In this document: one piece after another, positions 8,369-19,338 of the stretch
Position numbering within the stretch: position 1 is the first letter of the stretch
Layout: the number at the start of each line of letters is the position of its first letter
NCBI RefSeq assembly: GCF_026339995.1
Contig: NZ_JAPEPT010000008.1
Location: 1-64,000 of the forward strand
Reading direction: 5' to 3'
Length of the DNA stretch: 64,000 bases
From: Streptomyces sp. NBC_01481
GTDB taxonomy: Bacteria > Actinomycetota > Actinomycetes > Streptomycetales > Streptomycetaceae
Notes under the pieces: model-generated
Databases searched by the model: none
Told to the model about the DNA's origin: nothing
Seen by the model: only the letters and a program-made list of their open reading frames with translations
Program-made: the position numbers and the translations under genes

Positions 8369-9718
8369 GTGGAGCCCGACCTCTTTACCGCCGCAGCCGA
8401 GGAACGCCAGGAGAAGGATCCGTCCAGCAGCCCCCTGGCCGTTCGGATGCGCCCGCGTACCCTCGACGAAGTCGTCGGCCAGCAGCACCTGTTGAAGCCA
8501 GGATCACCGCTGCGCCGCCTCGTCGGCGAGGGCGGCGGAGGCCCCGCCGGACCCTCGTCGGTGATCCTCTGGGGTCCGCCGGGCATCGGCAAGACGACCC
8601 TCGCGTACGTGGTCTCCAAGGCGACCAACAAGCGCTTCGTCGAACTCTCCGCGATCACGGCCGGAGTCAAGGAAGTACGGGCGGTCATCGACGGTGCCCG
8701 CCGGGCCGCGGGCGGCTTCGGCAAGGAGACCGTCCTCTTCCTCGACGAGATCCACCGCTTCTCCAAGGCCCAGCAGGACTCCCTGCTGCCCGCCGTGGAG
8801 AACCGCTGGGTGACGCTGATCGCCGCCACCACCGAGAATCCGTACTTCTCGATCATCTCGCCCCTGCTCTCCCGCTCCCTGCTGCTCACCCTGGAGTCGC
8901 TCACCGACGAGGACCTGAGCGCACTGCTGCGCCGGGCGCTCACCGAGGAGCGGGGCCTGGGCGGAGCCGTCGGTCTTCCCGCGGACGCCGAGGCCCATCT
9001 GCGGCGGATCGCGGGCGGCGACGCCCGCCGGGCTCTGACCGCGCTCGAGGCGGCCGCGGGCGCGGCGATCGACAAGGGCGAGAGCGAGATCAGCCTCCAG
9101 ACGCTGGAGGAGACCGTCGACCGCGCGGCGGTGAAGTACGACCGCGACGGCGATCAGCACTACGACGTGGCGAGCGCCCTGATCAAGTCCATCCGGGGCT
9201 CCGACGTGGATGCGGCGCTGCACTATCTGGCCCGCATGATCGAGGCGGGGGAGGACCCCCGTTTCATCGCCCGCCGGCTGATGATCTCGGCGAGCGAGGA
9301 CATCGGCCTCGCCGACCCGACGGCGTTGCCCACCGCCGTCGCCGCGGCCCAGGCGGTGGCGATGATCGGTTTCCCGGAGGCCGCGCTCACCCTCAGCCAC
9401 GCCACGATCGCGCTGGCGCTGGCCCCCAAGTCGAACGCAGCGACGACCGCGATAGGCGCGGCGCTCGCGGACGTGCGCGCCGGTCTGGCCGGAGCTGTCC
9501 CGCCGCATCTGCGCGACGGCCACTACAAGGGCGCGGCCAAGCTCGGCCATGCGCAGGGCTATGTGTATCCGCACGACGTCCCGGGCGGAATCGCCGCGCA
9601 GCAGTACGCCCCGGACGCGGTGCAGGGCAAGCGCTACTACGAACCGACGAGGTACGGCGCGGAGGCGCGGTACGCCGACGTGGTCGAGAAGGTCCGCGAA
9701 CGCCTGCGCGGCGAGTAA
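8369..9718 (+). CDS. rarA: Replication-associated recombination protein A (RarA/MgsA, AAA+ ATPase)
   Basis: This 449-residue AAA+ ATPase acts at stalled replication forks. Walker A is GPPGIGKTT (from residue 69), Walker B is LFLDEIHRF, and sensor 1 is in AATTENPYFS. The C-terminal tetramerisation region includes YPHDVPGG, typical of MgsA/RarA. The N-terminus PDLFTAAAEERQ carries the usual F-rich entry motif. The GTG at 8369 lacks a ribosome binding site and sits 7 bases after a -10-like TAGGCT, which suggests leaderless translation. The gene is convergent with the DUF2470 gene. Directly after its TAA comes a 13-bp motif repeated elsewhere in the window. Confidence 0.93.
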   Translation: MEPDLFTAAAEERQEKDPSSSPLAVRMRPRTLDEVVGQQHLLKPGSPLRRLVGEGGGGPAGPSSVILWGPPGIGKTTLAYVVSKATNKRFVELSAITAGVKEVRAVIDGARRAAGGFGKETVLFLDEIHRFSKAQQDSLLPAVENRWVTLIAATTENPYFSIISPLLSRSLLLTLESLTDEDLSALLRRALTEERGLGGAVGLPADAEAHLRRIAGGDARRALTALEAAAGAAIDKGESEISLQTLEETVDRAAVKYDRDGDQHYDVASALIKSIRGSDVDAALHYLARMIEAGEDPRFIARRLMISASEDIGLADPTALPTAVAAAQAVAMIGFPEAALTLSHATIALALAPKSNAATTAIGAALADVRAGLAGAVPPHLRDGHYKGAAKLGHAQGYVYPHDVPGGIAAQQYAPDAVQGKRYYEPTRYGAEARYADVVEKVRERLRGE

Positions 9719-9730
9719 CCGGACAGGACC
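9718..9730. repeat. Solo copy of ACCGGACAGGACC end motif
   Basis: This 13-bp sequence begins on the last base of the rarA stop codon. The same 13 bases occur at 48308-48320 and at the right end of the 193-bp element (54281-54293). It may be a remnant or solo end of that element family. Confidence 0.4.
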
Positions 9731-10546
9731 TCAATGCGACGCGGCCTCGAAGAGCCTGTACATGGCCCGGCGCAGTTCCGCGACATCGCGCACCGGCGTG
9801 GGGAAGTCGAAGCGCGCGTCGAAGCTGCGCCCGCCGACGAACCGCACCCGTAGCCCGAACCGGTCCAGCGACAGCGGCACCGCCCGCTGCCCCTTCGCGC
9901 CCGTCCTCTCGCTGAGCAGCCCGCACAGCTCCTGCACCTGCTCGCTGTGCGCTGAGTGCAGATGCTGCAGCAGCTCGGTCTCGTGCGCGACGAGCGGATC
10001 GACGGACGCCTGCGCGAAGTCCTCCGGCTCGACGCCCTCCGCACCCCACAGATCGTCCACCCACGCCTCGCCCGTTTCGAGGCGCAGCATCATGGCGCCG
10101 GGCGCGGCCAGGCCGGGTGCGCAGGTGAGCCAGCCGTAGATCCAGGCCCGGCCGCGGATACGGTGGGGCACCGAGACCGGCGCGACATCGGTGATCTCCA
10201 GCACAGCGGAGAGTTCGTCGTCCTGCGCGTGCGTGGCGGCGCGCACGGCCGGGGAATCGGCAGGAAACAGCAGGAACACCTCACCGTCGGTTCCCACGAC
10301 CCGCGCCTGCGGGGTCAGCTGCTCGGGGCGTGCGGCGTCCACCCCCGGGATGAGCAGCACCGCTGAGCATGTACTCTGTACGAGAGTTCGTGTGCGCTCG
10401 GCTGCTGACGGCATCCGCGCGATTTCAAGCCCGCTGGGACGCGGCTGACCATGAGCTGATCGGACCTCCGTCGCCTCGACGCCATTGGATGCGTCGACGT
10501 TCTTCGTGCTGTCCGTGATGCGCTTGGTGTTCCCAGGGCGAGACAT
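9731..10546 (-). CDS. DUF2470 domain-containing protein, probably iron-regulated
   Basis: This 271-residue protein has a C-terminal DUF2470-like domain of about 80 residues (DPLVAHETELLQHLHSAHSEQ to the end). In other proteins this domain follows split-barrel (PNPOx-like) haem-binding modules such as HugZ. The middle region (about residues 55-175) could be the barrel, with segments LLPGVDAARPEQL-like and GRAWIYGWL. The AAGGAG ribosome binding site is at 10551-10557. A near-perfect iron box covers the promoter region upstream. A haem or iron homeostasis role is inferred from domain and operator. No catalytic function can be read. Confidence 0.75.
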   Translation of the reverse strand: MSRPGNTKRITDSTKNVDASNGVEATEVRSAHGQPRPSGLEIARMPSAAERTRTLVQSTCSAVLLIPGVDAARPEQLTPQARVVGTDGEVFLLFPADSPAVRAATHAQDDELSAVLEITDVAPVSVPHRIRGRAWIYGWLTCAPGLAAPGAMMLRLETGEAWVDDLWGAEGVEPEDFAQASVDPLVAHETELLQHLHSAHSEQVQELCGLLSERTGAKGQRAVPLSLDRFGLRVRFVGGRSFDARFDFPTPVRDVAELRRAMYRLFEAASH

Positions 10547-10560
10547 GCGATCTCCTTGAG

Positions 10561-10579
10561 TAAGGTGAGCCTAACCTAA
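10561..10579 (-). promoter_or_regulatory. DmdR/IdeR-type iron box
   Basis: Read on the minus strand, the 19 bases match the IdeR/DmdR consensus TTAGGTTAGGCTMACCTAA at 18 of 19 positions. The box lies 15-33 bases upstream of the DUF2470 ATG, over its probable -10, and 24-42 bases upstream of the rpsD start on the other strand. Iron-loaded DmdR would be expected to repress the DUF2470 gene and might also affect rpsD. Confidence 0.8.
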
Positions 10580-10602
10580 CCTACAACGGAGGTCTGGAGA
10601 AC

Positions 10603-11217
10603 GTGCCTAACCAGTCGCGTCCCAAGGTCAAGAAGTCTCGTGCGCTCGGTATCGCGCTGACGCCGAAGGCCGTCAAGTACTTCGAAGCCCGCCCCTACCC
10701 GCCGGGCGAGCACGGCCGTGGCCGCAAGCAGAACTCGGACTACAAGGTCCGTCTGCTCGAGAAGCAGCGTCTGCGCGCCCAGTACGACATCAGCGAGCGC
10801 CAGATGGCCCGCGCCTACGACCGCGCCAAGAAGGCCGAGGGCAAGACCGGCGAGGCGCTGGTCATCGAGCTCGAGCGCCGCCTCGACGCCCTGGTCCTGC
10901 GTTCGGGCATCGCCCGCACCATCTACCAGGCCCGCCAGATGGTCGTCCACGGCCACATCGAGGTCAACGGTGGCAAGGTCGACAAGCCGTCGTTCCGCGT
11001 CCGTCCCGACGACGTCGTGATGGTCCGCGAGCGCAGCCGCGAGAAGCCGCTCTTCCAGGTCGCGCGTGAGGGTGGCTTCGCCGCCGACGGCGAGACCCCG
11101 CGCTACCTGCAGGTCAACCTGAAGGCCCTGGCGTTCCGCCTGGACCGTGACCCGAACCGCAAGGAAGTCCCGGTCATCTGCGACGAGCAGCTGGTCGTCG
11201 AGTACTACGCCCGCTGA
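10603..11217 (+). CDS. rpsD: 30S ribosomal protein S4
   Basis: This 204-residue S4 protein binds 16S rRNA early in small-subunit assembly. The S4 RNA-binding domain is seen in LDALVLRSGIARTIYQARQ and VVHGHIEVNGGKV. The N-terminal part (MPNQSRPKVKKSRALGIAL) lacks the zinc-binding cysteines of C+ type S4 proteins, so this is a zinc-independent C- form. The GTG at 10603 is preceded by GGAGG and GGAG sequences. It is followed by a strong terminator and is probably monocistronic. Confidence 0.97.
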   Translation: MPNQSRPKVKKSRALGIALTPKAVKYFEARPYPPGEHGRGRKQNSDYKVRLLEKQRLRAQYDISERQMARAYDRAKKAEGKTGEALVIELERRLDALVLRSGIARTIYQARQMVVHGHIEVNGGKVDKPSFRVRPDDVVMVRERSREKPLFQVAREGGFAADGETPRYLQVNLKALAFRLDRDPNRKEVPVICDEQLVVEYYAR

Positions 11218-11265
11218 TCTGGGGGCCCTCCCAGCGGTAGCTGGGTGAGTAGCTCACACAGCTTC

Positions 11266-11306
11266 AGCCCGCCGCTCCCCCCTTACAGGTGGGGGAGCCG
11301 GCGGGC
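11266..11306 (+). terminator. rpsD terminator
   Basis: The arms AGCCCGCCGCTCCCCC and GGGGGAGCCGGCGGGCT pair over 16 bases with one bulge around a short TTACAG-like loop. The hairpin lies about 50 bases after the rpsD stop. Confidence 0.8.
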
Positions 11307-11431
11307 TCTCGCGTTTCCGGAGCCGTTCCCTTTCTCCCCGGCAGGAATGCGGTATGGGGTGCGACCCTGGGCGCGATAGGGTCGGAGGACGATTTCCGTG
11401 GTGTCCATCGACGAGCAGAAAGCGGTGCAGC

Positions 11432-11860
11432 GTGACCGGTGGAGAGGTTGCCGGGATCCTGGTGGCCGTCTTCTGGGCGATCTTGGTCTCCTTCCTCGCC
11501 GTGGTGCTGGTGAGGCTGGCCCAGACGCTCAGAGCGACCACCAAGCTGGTGGCGGACGTGACCGAGCAGGCGGTGCCCCTGCTGGCCGACGCCTCCGCCA
11601 CGGTGCGCTCCGCACAGACCCAGCTCGACCGGGTCGACGCCATCGCGACGGACGTCCAGGAAGTCACATCGAACGCATCGGCGCTCTCCACGACGGTCGC
11701 CTCGACCTTCGGCGGGCCGCTGGTCAAGGTCGCAGCCTTCGGCTACGGCGTGCGCCGGGCCATGAGCCGCAAGAGCGACGACGCCCCTGCCGCGCCGTCG
11801 CGTCGAACGGTGATCGCCGGGCGTACCGTGCCGTCGCCCCGGCGTAAGCGGAAAGGCTGA
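11432..11860 (+). CDS. DUF948 domain-containing membrane protein
   Basis: This 142-residue protein has one N-terminal membrane segment (about residues 5-27, VAGILVAVFWAILVSFLAVVL). An amphipathic, coiled region rich in Thr, Val and Ala follows, as in DUF948 proteins. The tail is basic and probably cytoplasmic (PSPRRKRKG). The function of DUF948 is unknown. The GTG at 11432 was chosen because the frame upstream of it does not look coding. The gene sits 6 bases ahead of the next small gene and appears to be in the alaS operon, a position I recognise from other Streptomyces. Confidence 0.75.
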   Translation: MTGGEVAGILVAVFWAILVSFLAVVLVRLAQTLRATTKLVADVTEQAVPLLADASATVRSAQTQLDRVDAIATDVQEVTSNASALSTTVASTFGGPLVKVAAFGYGVRRAMSRKSDDAPAAPSRRTVIAGRTVPSPRRKRKG

Positions 11861-11866
11861 CGCACC

Positions 11867-12202
11867 ATGTTCCGCCGCACGTTCTGGTTCACCGCCGGCG
11901 CCGCAGCCGGCATCTGGGCCACCACCAAGGTCAATCGCAAGCTCAGGCAGCTGACCCCCGAAAGCCTTGCGGCGCAGGCCGCGAACAAGGCGATCGACGC
12001 GGGCCACAAGCTCAAGGACTTCGCACTCGACGTCCGGGCGGGCATGGTCCAGCGCGAGGCCGAACTGGGTGAAGCACTCGGCATCGATGCACCGGTCGAC
12101 CCCGAACTGCCCACGCAGCGCCGCTACGCCGCGATCGACCGGCCGGGGCCTTCACACGACAAGCACTCCTACAACTCGTACAACCGGAATGAGGACCACT
12201 GA
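11867..12202 (+). CDS. Small conserved hypothetical protein upstream of alaS
   Basis: This 111-residue protein starts MFRRTFWFTAGAAAGIWATTKVNRKLRQLTPE, with a short hydrophobic N-terminal stretch that could be a membrane anchor. A helical middle part (about 40-75) and a Tyr/Asn/His-rich tail follow. I recognise it as a conserved actinobacterial protein without a known function. The stop codon overlaps the alaS start by one base, so translation is probably coupled. Confidence 0.75.
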   Translation: MFRRTFWFTAGAAAGIWATTKVNRKLRQLTPESLAAQAANKAIDAGHKLKDFALDVRAGMVQREAELGEALGIDAPVDPELPTQRRYAAIDRPGPSHDKHSYNSYNRNEDH

Positions 12203-14871
12203 TGGAGTCGGCTGAAATCCGCCGCCGCTGGCTGAGCTTCTTCGAGGAGCGCGGGCACACCGTCGTGCCTTCGGCGTCGCTCATCGCGGACGACCCGACT
12301 CTGCTGCTGGTCCCCGCCGGCATGGTTCCCTTCAAGCCGTACTTCCTCGGCGAGGCCAAGCCGCCGTCCCCGCGCGCCACCAGCGTGCAGAAGTGCGTGC
12401 GTACGCCGGACATCGAAGAGGTCGGCAAGACCACCCGGCACGGCACGTTCTTCCAGATGTGCGGCAACTTCTCCTTCGGTGACTACTTCAAGGAAGGCGC
12501 CATCAAGTTCGCCTGGGAGCTGCTGACCAGCTCCGTCGCGGACGGTGGCTACGGCCTTGACCCCGAGCGCCTGTGGATCACGGTCTACAAGGAGGACGAC
12601 GAGGCCGAGCAGATCTGGCGCGACGTGATCCGTGTGCCCGCCGAGCGCATCCAGCGCCTGGGCATGGGCCCCAACTTCTGGTCGATGGGCGTCCCGGGCC
12701 CCTGCGGACCCTGCTCCGAGATCAACTACGACCGGGGCCCGGAGTTCGGCGAAGACGGCGGCCCGGCCGTCAACGACGAGCGTTACGTGGAGATCTGGAA
12801 CCTGGTCTTCATGCAGTACGAGCGCGGCGCCGGCGAGGGCAAGGAGGACTTCCCGATCCTCGGCGACCTGCCGTCCAAGAACATCGACACCGGCCTCGGC
12901 CTCGAGCGCCTCGCGATGATCCTGCAGGGCGTACAGAACATGTACGAGACCGACACCCTGCGCGTCGTCATGGACAAGGCCACCGAACTGACCGGCGTGC
13001 GCTACGGCGCCGAGCACGGCTCGGACGTCTCCCTGCGCGTGGTCGCCGACCACATCCGTACGTCCGTGATGCTCATCGGCGACGGAGTCACCCCCGGCAA
13101 CGAGGGCCGCGGCTACGTCCTGCGCCGCATCATGCGCCGCGCCATCCGCAACATGCGCCTCATGGGCGCCACCGAGCCCGTCATCGCCGAGCTGGCCGAC
13201 GTGGTCATCAAAACCATGGGCGAGCAGTACCCGGAGCTGATCACCGACCGCAAGCGGATCGAGGCCGTGGCCCTCGCCGAGGAGGCCGCCTTCCTCAAGA
13301 CGCTCAGGGCGGGCACCAACATCCTCGACACCGCCATCACCGAGGCCAAGGCCGGCGGCGGCACGGTCCTCGCCGGCGACAAGGCCTTCCTGCTCCACGA
13401 CACCTGGGGCTTCCCGATCGACCTCACCCTGGAGATGGCCGCCGAGCAGGGCCTTTCCGTGGACGAGGACGGTTTCCGCCGCCTGATGAAGCAGCAGCGG
13501 GACCAGGCCAAGGCCGACGCCAAGGCCAAGAAGACCGGCCATGCCGACCTCTCCGCCTATCGCTCGGTCGCCGACACGTCCGGCGCCACGGAGTTCACCG
13601 GCTACACCTCCACCGAGGGCGAGTCGACCATCGTCGGCCTGCTCGTCGACGGAGTCCCCTCGCCCGCCGCCACCGAGGGCGACGAGGTCGAGATCGTCCT
13701 CGACCGCACCCCCTTCTACGCCGAGGGCGGCGGCCAGCTCGCCGACCAGGGCCGCATCAAGCTCGACACGGGCGCCGTCATCGAGGTCCGCGACGTCCAG
13801 CAGCCGGTCCCCGGCGTCTCCGTGCACAAGGGCTCGGTGCAGGTCGGCGAGGTGACGGTGGGTGCCTCCGCCTACGCCGCCATCGACACCAGGCGCCGTC
13901 GCGCCATCGCCCGCGCCCACAGCGCCACGCACCTGACCCACCAGGCGCTGCGCGACGCCCTCGGCCCGACGGCCGCCCAGGCCGGTTCGGAGAACTCCCC
14001 GGGCCGCTTCCGCTTCGACTTCGGCTCGCCCTCGGCCGTCCCCGGCACGGTTCTCACCGACGTCGAGCAGAAGATCAACGAAGTGCTCGCCCGTGAACTC
14101 GACGTCCAGGCCGAGGTCATGAGCATTGACGAGGCCAAGAAGCAGGGCGCCATCGCCGAGTTCGGCGAGAAGTACGGCGAGCGGGTCCGCGTCGTCACCA
14201 TCGGCGACTTCTCCAAGGAGCTGTGCGGCGGCACGCATGTGCACAACACCGCCCAGCTGGGCCTGGTGAAGCTGCTCGGCGAGTCCTCGATCGGCTCCGG
14301 TGTGCGCCGTATCGAAGCCCTCGTCGGCGTCGACGCCTACAACTTCCTCGCCCGGGAGCACACGGTCGTCGCCCAGCTCCAGGAGCTGGTCAAGGGCCGT
14401 CCCGAGGAACTTCCCGAGAAGATCTCCGGCATGCTCGCCAAGCTCAAGGACGCCGAGAAGGAGATCGAGAAGTTCCGCGCGGAGAAGGTCCTGCAGGCCG
14501 CCGCCGGTCTCGCCTCGGGCGCCAAGGACGTACGCGGTGTCGCGGTGGTCACCGGCCAGGTGCCGGACGGCACCGGCGCCGACGACCTGCGCAAGCTGGT
14601 CCTCGACGTCCGCGGTCGCATCCAGGGCGACCGCCCGGCCGTCGTGGCCCTGTTCACCGTCGCCAACGGCCGCCCGCTGACGGTCATCGCCACCAACGAG
14701 GCTGCCCGCGAGCGCGGACTCAAGGCCGGCGACCTGGTCCGTACGGCTGCCAAGACCCTCGGCGGCGGCGGTGGCGGCAAGCCGGACGTCGCCCAGGGCG
14801 GCGGACAGAACCCGGACGCCATCGGCGACGCCGTGGCCGCCGTCGAGCGCCTCGTCACCGAGACCGCCTGA
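12202..14871 (+). CDS. alaS: Alanine--tRNA ligase
   Basis: This 889-residue class II synthetase charges tRNA-Ala and edits mischarged Ser and Gly. The N-terminal catalytic core starts at SAEIRRRWLSFFEERGH. The editing domain zinc ligands are visible in HSATHLTHQAL (HxxxH) and CGGTHVHNT (CxxxH). A C-terminal DHHA1-type domain ends in a Gly-rich segment (LGGGGGGKPDVAQGGG). The length matches the family. The ATG overlaps the previous stop by one base, and the TGA overlaps the ruvX start, so the gene lies in a tightly coupled operon. Confidence 0.97.
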   Translation: MESAEIRRRWLSFFEERGHTVVPSASLIADDPTLLLVPAGMVPFKPYFLGEAKPPSPRATSVQKCVRTPDIEEVGKTTRHGTFFQMCGNFSFGDYFKEGAIKFAWELLTSSVADGGYGLDPERLWITVYKEDDEAEQIWRDVIRVPAERIQRLGMGPNFWSMGVPGPCGPCSEINYDRGPEFGEDGGPAVNDERYVEIWNLVFMQYERGAGEGKEDFPILGDLPSKNIDTGLGLERLAMILQGVQNMYETDTLRVVMDKATELTGVRYGAEHGSDVSLRVVADHIRTSVMLIGDGVTPGNEGRGYVLRRIMRRAIRNMRLMGATEPVIAELADVVIKTMGEQYPELITDRKRIEAVALAEEAAFLKTLRAGTNILDTAITEAKAGGGTVLAGDKAFLLHDTWGFPIDLTLEMAAEQGLSVDEDGFRRLMKQQRDQAKADAKAKKTGHADLSAYRSVADTSGATEFTGYTSTEGESTIVGLLVDGVPSPAATEGDEVEIVLDRTPFYAEGGGQLADQGRIKLDTGAVIEVRDVQQPVPGVSVHKGSVQVGEVTVGASAYAAIDTRRRRAIARAHSATHLTHQALRDALGPTAAQAGSENSPGRFRFDFGSPSAVPGTVLTDVEQKINEVLARELDVQAEVMSIDEAKKQGAIAEFGEKYGERVRVVTIGDFSKELCGGTHVHNTAQLGLVKLLGESSIGSGVRRIEALVGVDAYNFLAREHTVVAQLQELVKGRPEELPEKISGMLAKLKDAEKEIEKFRAEKVLQAAAGLASGAKDVRGVAVVTGQVPDGTGADDLRKLVLDVRGRIQGDRPAVVALFTVANGRPLTVIATNEAARERGLKAGDLVRTAAKTLGGGGGGKPDVAQGGGQNPDAIGDAVAAVERLVTETA

Positions 14872-15335
14872 TGCGCAGAGGCCGCCGCCTCGCGCTCGAT
14901 GTCGGGGACGCCCGCATCGGGGTCGCCTCGTGCGACCCCGACGGGATCCTCGCCACTCCGGTGGAGACCGTGCCGGGACGCGATGTCCCGGCCGCCCACC
15001 GGCGCCTCAAGCAGCTCGTCGAGGAGTACGAGCCCATCGAGGTCATCGTCGGCCTGCCCCGCTCGCTCAGCGGCGGGGAAGGCCCGGCCGCCGTCAAGAT
15101 CCGCGGCTTCGCCCAGGAATTCGCCAACGGCATCGCCCCCATTCCGGTCCGACTGGTAGACGAGAGGATGACCACAGTGACGGCCAGTCAGGGGCTCCGT
15201 GCTTCGGGCGTGAAGTCCAAAAAAGGCCGTTCCGTCATCGACCAGGCTGCCGCTGTGGTGATCCTTCAGAACGCTCTGGAGTCCGAACGGGCGTCCGGGA
15301 CTGCGCCGGGCGAGGGCGTCGAAGTGGTTGTCTGA
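14871..15335 (+). CDS. ruvX: Putative pre-16S rRNA nuclease / Holliday junction resolvase YqgF
   Basis: This 154-residue RNase H-fold protein has the first catalytic Asp in ALDVGDARIGVA near residue 9, a conserved GLPRSLSGGEGPAA segment, VRLVDERMTTVTA, and the terminal SVIDQAAAVVILQ with the last acidic residue. The family was named as a Holliday junction resolvase. In E. coli YqgF matures the 5' end of 16S rRNA. The start overlaps the alaS stop by one base. The alaS-ruvX-mltG-aroE order is typical of actinobacteria. Confidence 0.92.
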   Translation: MRRGRRLALDVGDARIGVASCDPDGILATPVETVPGRDVPAAHRRLKQLVEEYEPIEVIVGLPRSLSGGEGPAAVKIRGFAQEFANGIAPIPVRLVDERMTTVTASQGLRASGVKSKKGRSVIDQAAAVVILQNALESERASGTAPGEGVEVVV

Positions 15336-15439
15336 TCGCGATACGGTAACGTTCCGCGCGATGCGGTGGTGTTCGAACAGCTGCCGCACAGAAAAGAGGT
15401 CGGCACGTTCCGCGTCTGCCTCGCGGCCCTAGGGGATCG

Positions 15440-17175
<1,736 letters not shown>

Positions 17176-17179
<4 letters not shown>

Positions 17180-18015
17180 GCACCACGAAGCGGCGTGCGG
17201 CGGTTCTCGGATCGCCGATCGCCCACTCGCTCTCCCCGGTGCTGCACCGTGCGGCCTACGCCGAACTCGGCCTCGACGACTGGTCGTACGACCGCTTTGA
17301 GATGGATGAGGCCGGGCTGCCGGGATTCGTGGAGGGACTCGACGACTCCTGGGCCGGACTTTCGCTGACCATGCCGCTCAAGCGCGCGATCCTGCCGCTG
17401 CTCGACGGCATCAGTGACACCGCCGCCTCCGTCGAAGCCGTCAACACGGTGGTCTTCACCGAGGACGGCCGCCGTCTCGGCGACAACACCGACATCCCCG
17501 GCATGATCGCCGCACTGCGTGAGCGGGGGGTCGACAAGGTCGCATCGGCCGCGGTGCTGGGTGCCGGCGCGACGGCGTCGTCCGCGCTCGCCGCGCTCGC
17601 CCGGATCTGCACGGGACCGGTCGTCGCCTGCGTACGCAGCCAGGCCCGGGCCGAGGAGATGCGCGGCTGGGGCGAGCGGCTCGGTGTCGATGTCGTCATC
17701 GCCGACTGGGCCGAGGCCGCGACGGTGCTGGAGGCACCCCTGGTCATCGCCACCACCCCGGCGGGTGCGACCGACGTGCTGGCGGCCGAGGTGCCCGAGC
17801 GGCCGGGAACGCTGTTCGACGTGCTGTACGAGCCGTGGCCCACGGCCCTGGCCGCCGCCTGGTCGGGGCACGGCGGGGACGTCGTCGGCGGCCTCGACCT
17901 CCTGGTCCACCAGGCGGTTCTCCAGGTCGAACAGATGACGGGCCGCGCACCCGCGCCGCTCGCCGCCATGCGGGCCGCCGGGGAGCAGGCGCTGAGCGGC
18001 GGCACAGCCGCGTGA
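17176..18015 (+). CDS. aroE: Shikimate dehydrogenase
   Basis: This 279-residue enzyme reduces 3-dehydroshikimate to shikimate with NADPH. Substrate-binding residues are seen in GSPIAHSLSPVLHRAAY and in LTMPLK (catalytic Lys). NTDIPGM carries the partner Asp, and the Rossmann loop is VLGAGATASS. The GTG at 17176 overlaps the mltG stop by 3 bases. It begins a shikimate gene run in which only the enzymes for the first step and for EPSP formation are missing from the window. Confidence 0.95.
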
Positions 18016-18153
18016 GGCGGCGGGCGCAGGCGTCCGGGTGATGGACCGGAGAACGGGTCACGGACGCGGACGTGGGAGGATCGGGGGAGGCGGGCCAGGG
18101 CCGCGCACCCGGTCGCGCCGTCGCAGTCCCAGGCGCGAGCAGGAGGAGCACCG

Positions 18154-19338
18154 TTGAGCAGGTTGCGTTGGCTGACGGCGGGGGAGTCGCACGGACCCGC
18201 ACTGGTGGCGACGCTGGAGGGTCTTCCCGCCGGTGTGCCGATCACGACGGAGATGGTGGCGGACCATCTCGCGCGTCGGCGCCTCGGTTACGGCCGCGGT
18301 GCCCGGATGAAGTTCGAGCGCGACGAGGTCACCTTCCTCGGTGGCGTACGGCACGGCCTGACGATGGGCTCGCCCGTCGCGGTCATGGTGGGCAACACCG
18401 AGTGGCCGAAATGGGACAAGGTCATGGCCGCGGACCCGGTCGACCCCGACGAGCTCGCCCAGCTGGCCCGTAACGCCCCGCTGACGCGGCCGCGTCCCGG
18501 TCATGCCGACCTGGCGGGTATGCAGAAGTACGCACTCGACGAGGCCCGGCCGATCCTGGAGCGCGCCAGTGCCCGCGAGACGGCAGCCAGGGTCGCGCTG
18601 GGCGCGGTGGCCCGCTCGTACCTGAAGGAGACGGCGGGGATCGAGATCGTCTCCCACGTCATCGAACTGGCCTCGGCCAAGGCCCCGTACGGCGTGTACC
18701 CGACCCCTGCAGACGTCGACAAGCTCGACGCCGACCCGGTGCGCTGCCTCGACGCCGACGCGTCGAAGGCGATGGTCGCCGAGATCGACCAGGCCCACAA
18801 GGACGGCGACACCCTCGGCGGTGTCGTCGAGGTGCTGGCCTACGGGGTGCCGGTCGGCCTCGGCTCGCACGTGCACTGGGACCGGCGGCTCGACGCGCGG
18901 CTCGCGGCCGCGCTGATGGGTATCCAGGCCATCAAGGGCGTCGAGGTGGGCGACGGCTTCGAGCTCGCCCGGGTGCCCGGTTCCCAGGCGCACGACGAGA
19001 TCGTGCCGGGACCGGACGGGATCCGGCGCTCGACCGGCCGCTCCGGCGGCACCGAGGGCGGCATGTCCACGGGCGAGCTGCTGCGCGTACGGGCCGCGAT
19101 GAAGCCGATCGCGACCGTTCCGCGTGCGCTGGCCACCGTCGATGTCGCCACCGGCGAGGTCGCGGCGGCTCACCATCAGCGTTCCGACGTCTGTGCGGTA
19201 CCGGCGGCAGGGATCGTCGCCGAGGCGATGGTCGCGCTCGTCCTCGCCGATGCGGTCGCGGAGAAGTTCGGCGGCGACAGCGTCGGCGAGACCCGCCGCA
19301 ACGTCCAGTCGTACCTCGACAACCTCCACATCCGGTGA
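18154..19338 (+). CDS. aroC: Chorismate synthase
   Basis: This 394-residue enzyme converts EPSP to chorismate using reduced FMN. The N-terminal signature RWLTAGESHGPALVATLEG and the conserved RSGGTEGGMSTGE and basic FMN-site regions are present. The start is a TTG at 18154 with a strong AGGAGG 7 bases upstream (18141-18146). The 138-base gap after aroE holds no other gene and probably contains a promoter. The stop overlaps the aroK start by 4 bases. Confidence 0.96.
   Translation: MSRLRWLTAGESHGPALVATLEGLPAGVPITTEMVADHLARRRLGYGRGARMKFERDEVTFLGGVRHGLTMGSPVAVMVGNTEWPKWDKVMAADPVDPDELAQLARNAPLTRPRPGHADLAGMQKYALDEARPILERASARETAARVALGAVARSYLKETAGIEIVSHVIELASAKAPYGVYPTPADVDKLDADPVRCLDADASKAMVAEIDQAHKDGDTLGGVVEVLAYGVPVGLGSHVHWDRRLDARLAAALMGIQAIKGVEVGDGFELARVPGSQAHDEIVPGPDGIRRSTGRSGGTEGGMSTGELLRVRAAMKPIATVPRALATVDVATGEVAAAHHQRSDVCAVPAAGIVAEAMVALVLADAVAEKFGGDSVGETRRNVQSYLDNLHIR

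Noticed and set aside
12169..14361. 730-residue open frame antisense to alaS
   Set aside because: It is a high-GC shadow of the alaS codons. The product is a low-complexity Gly/Ala/Val/Asp mix with no family features, and alaS is certain.
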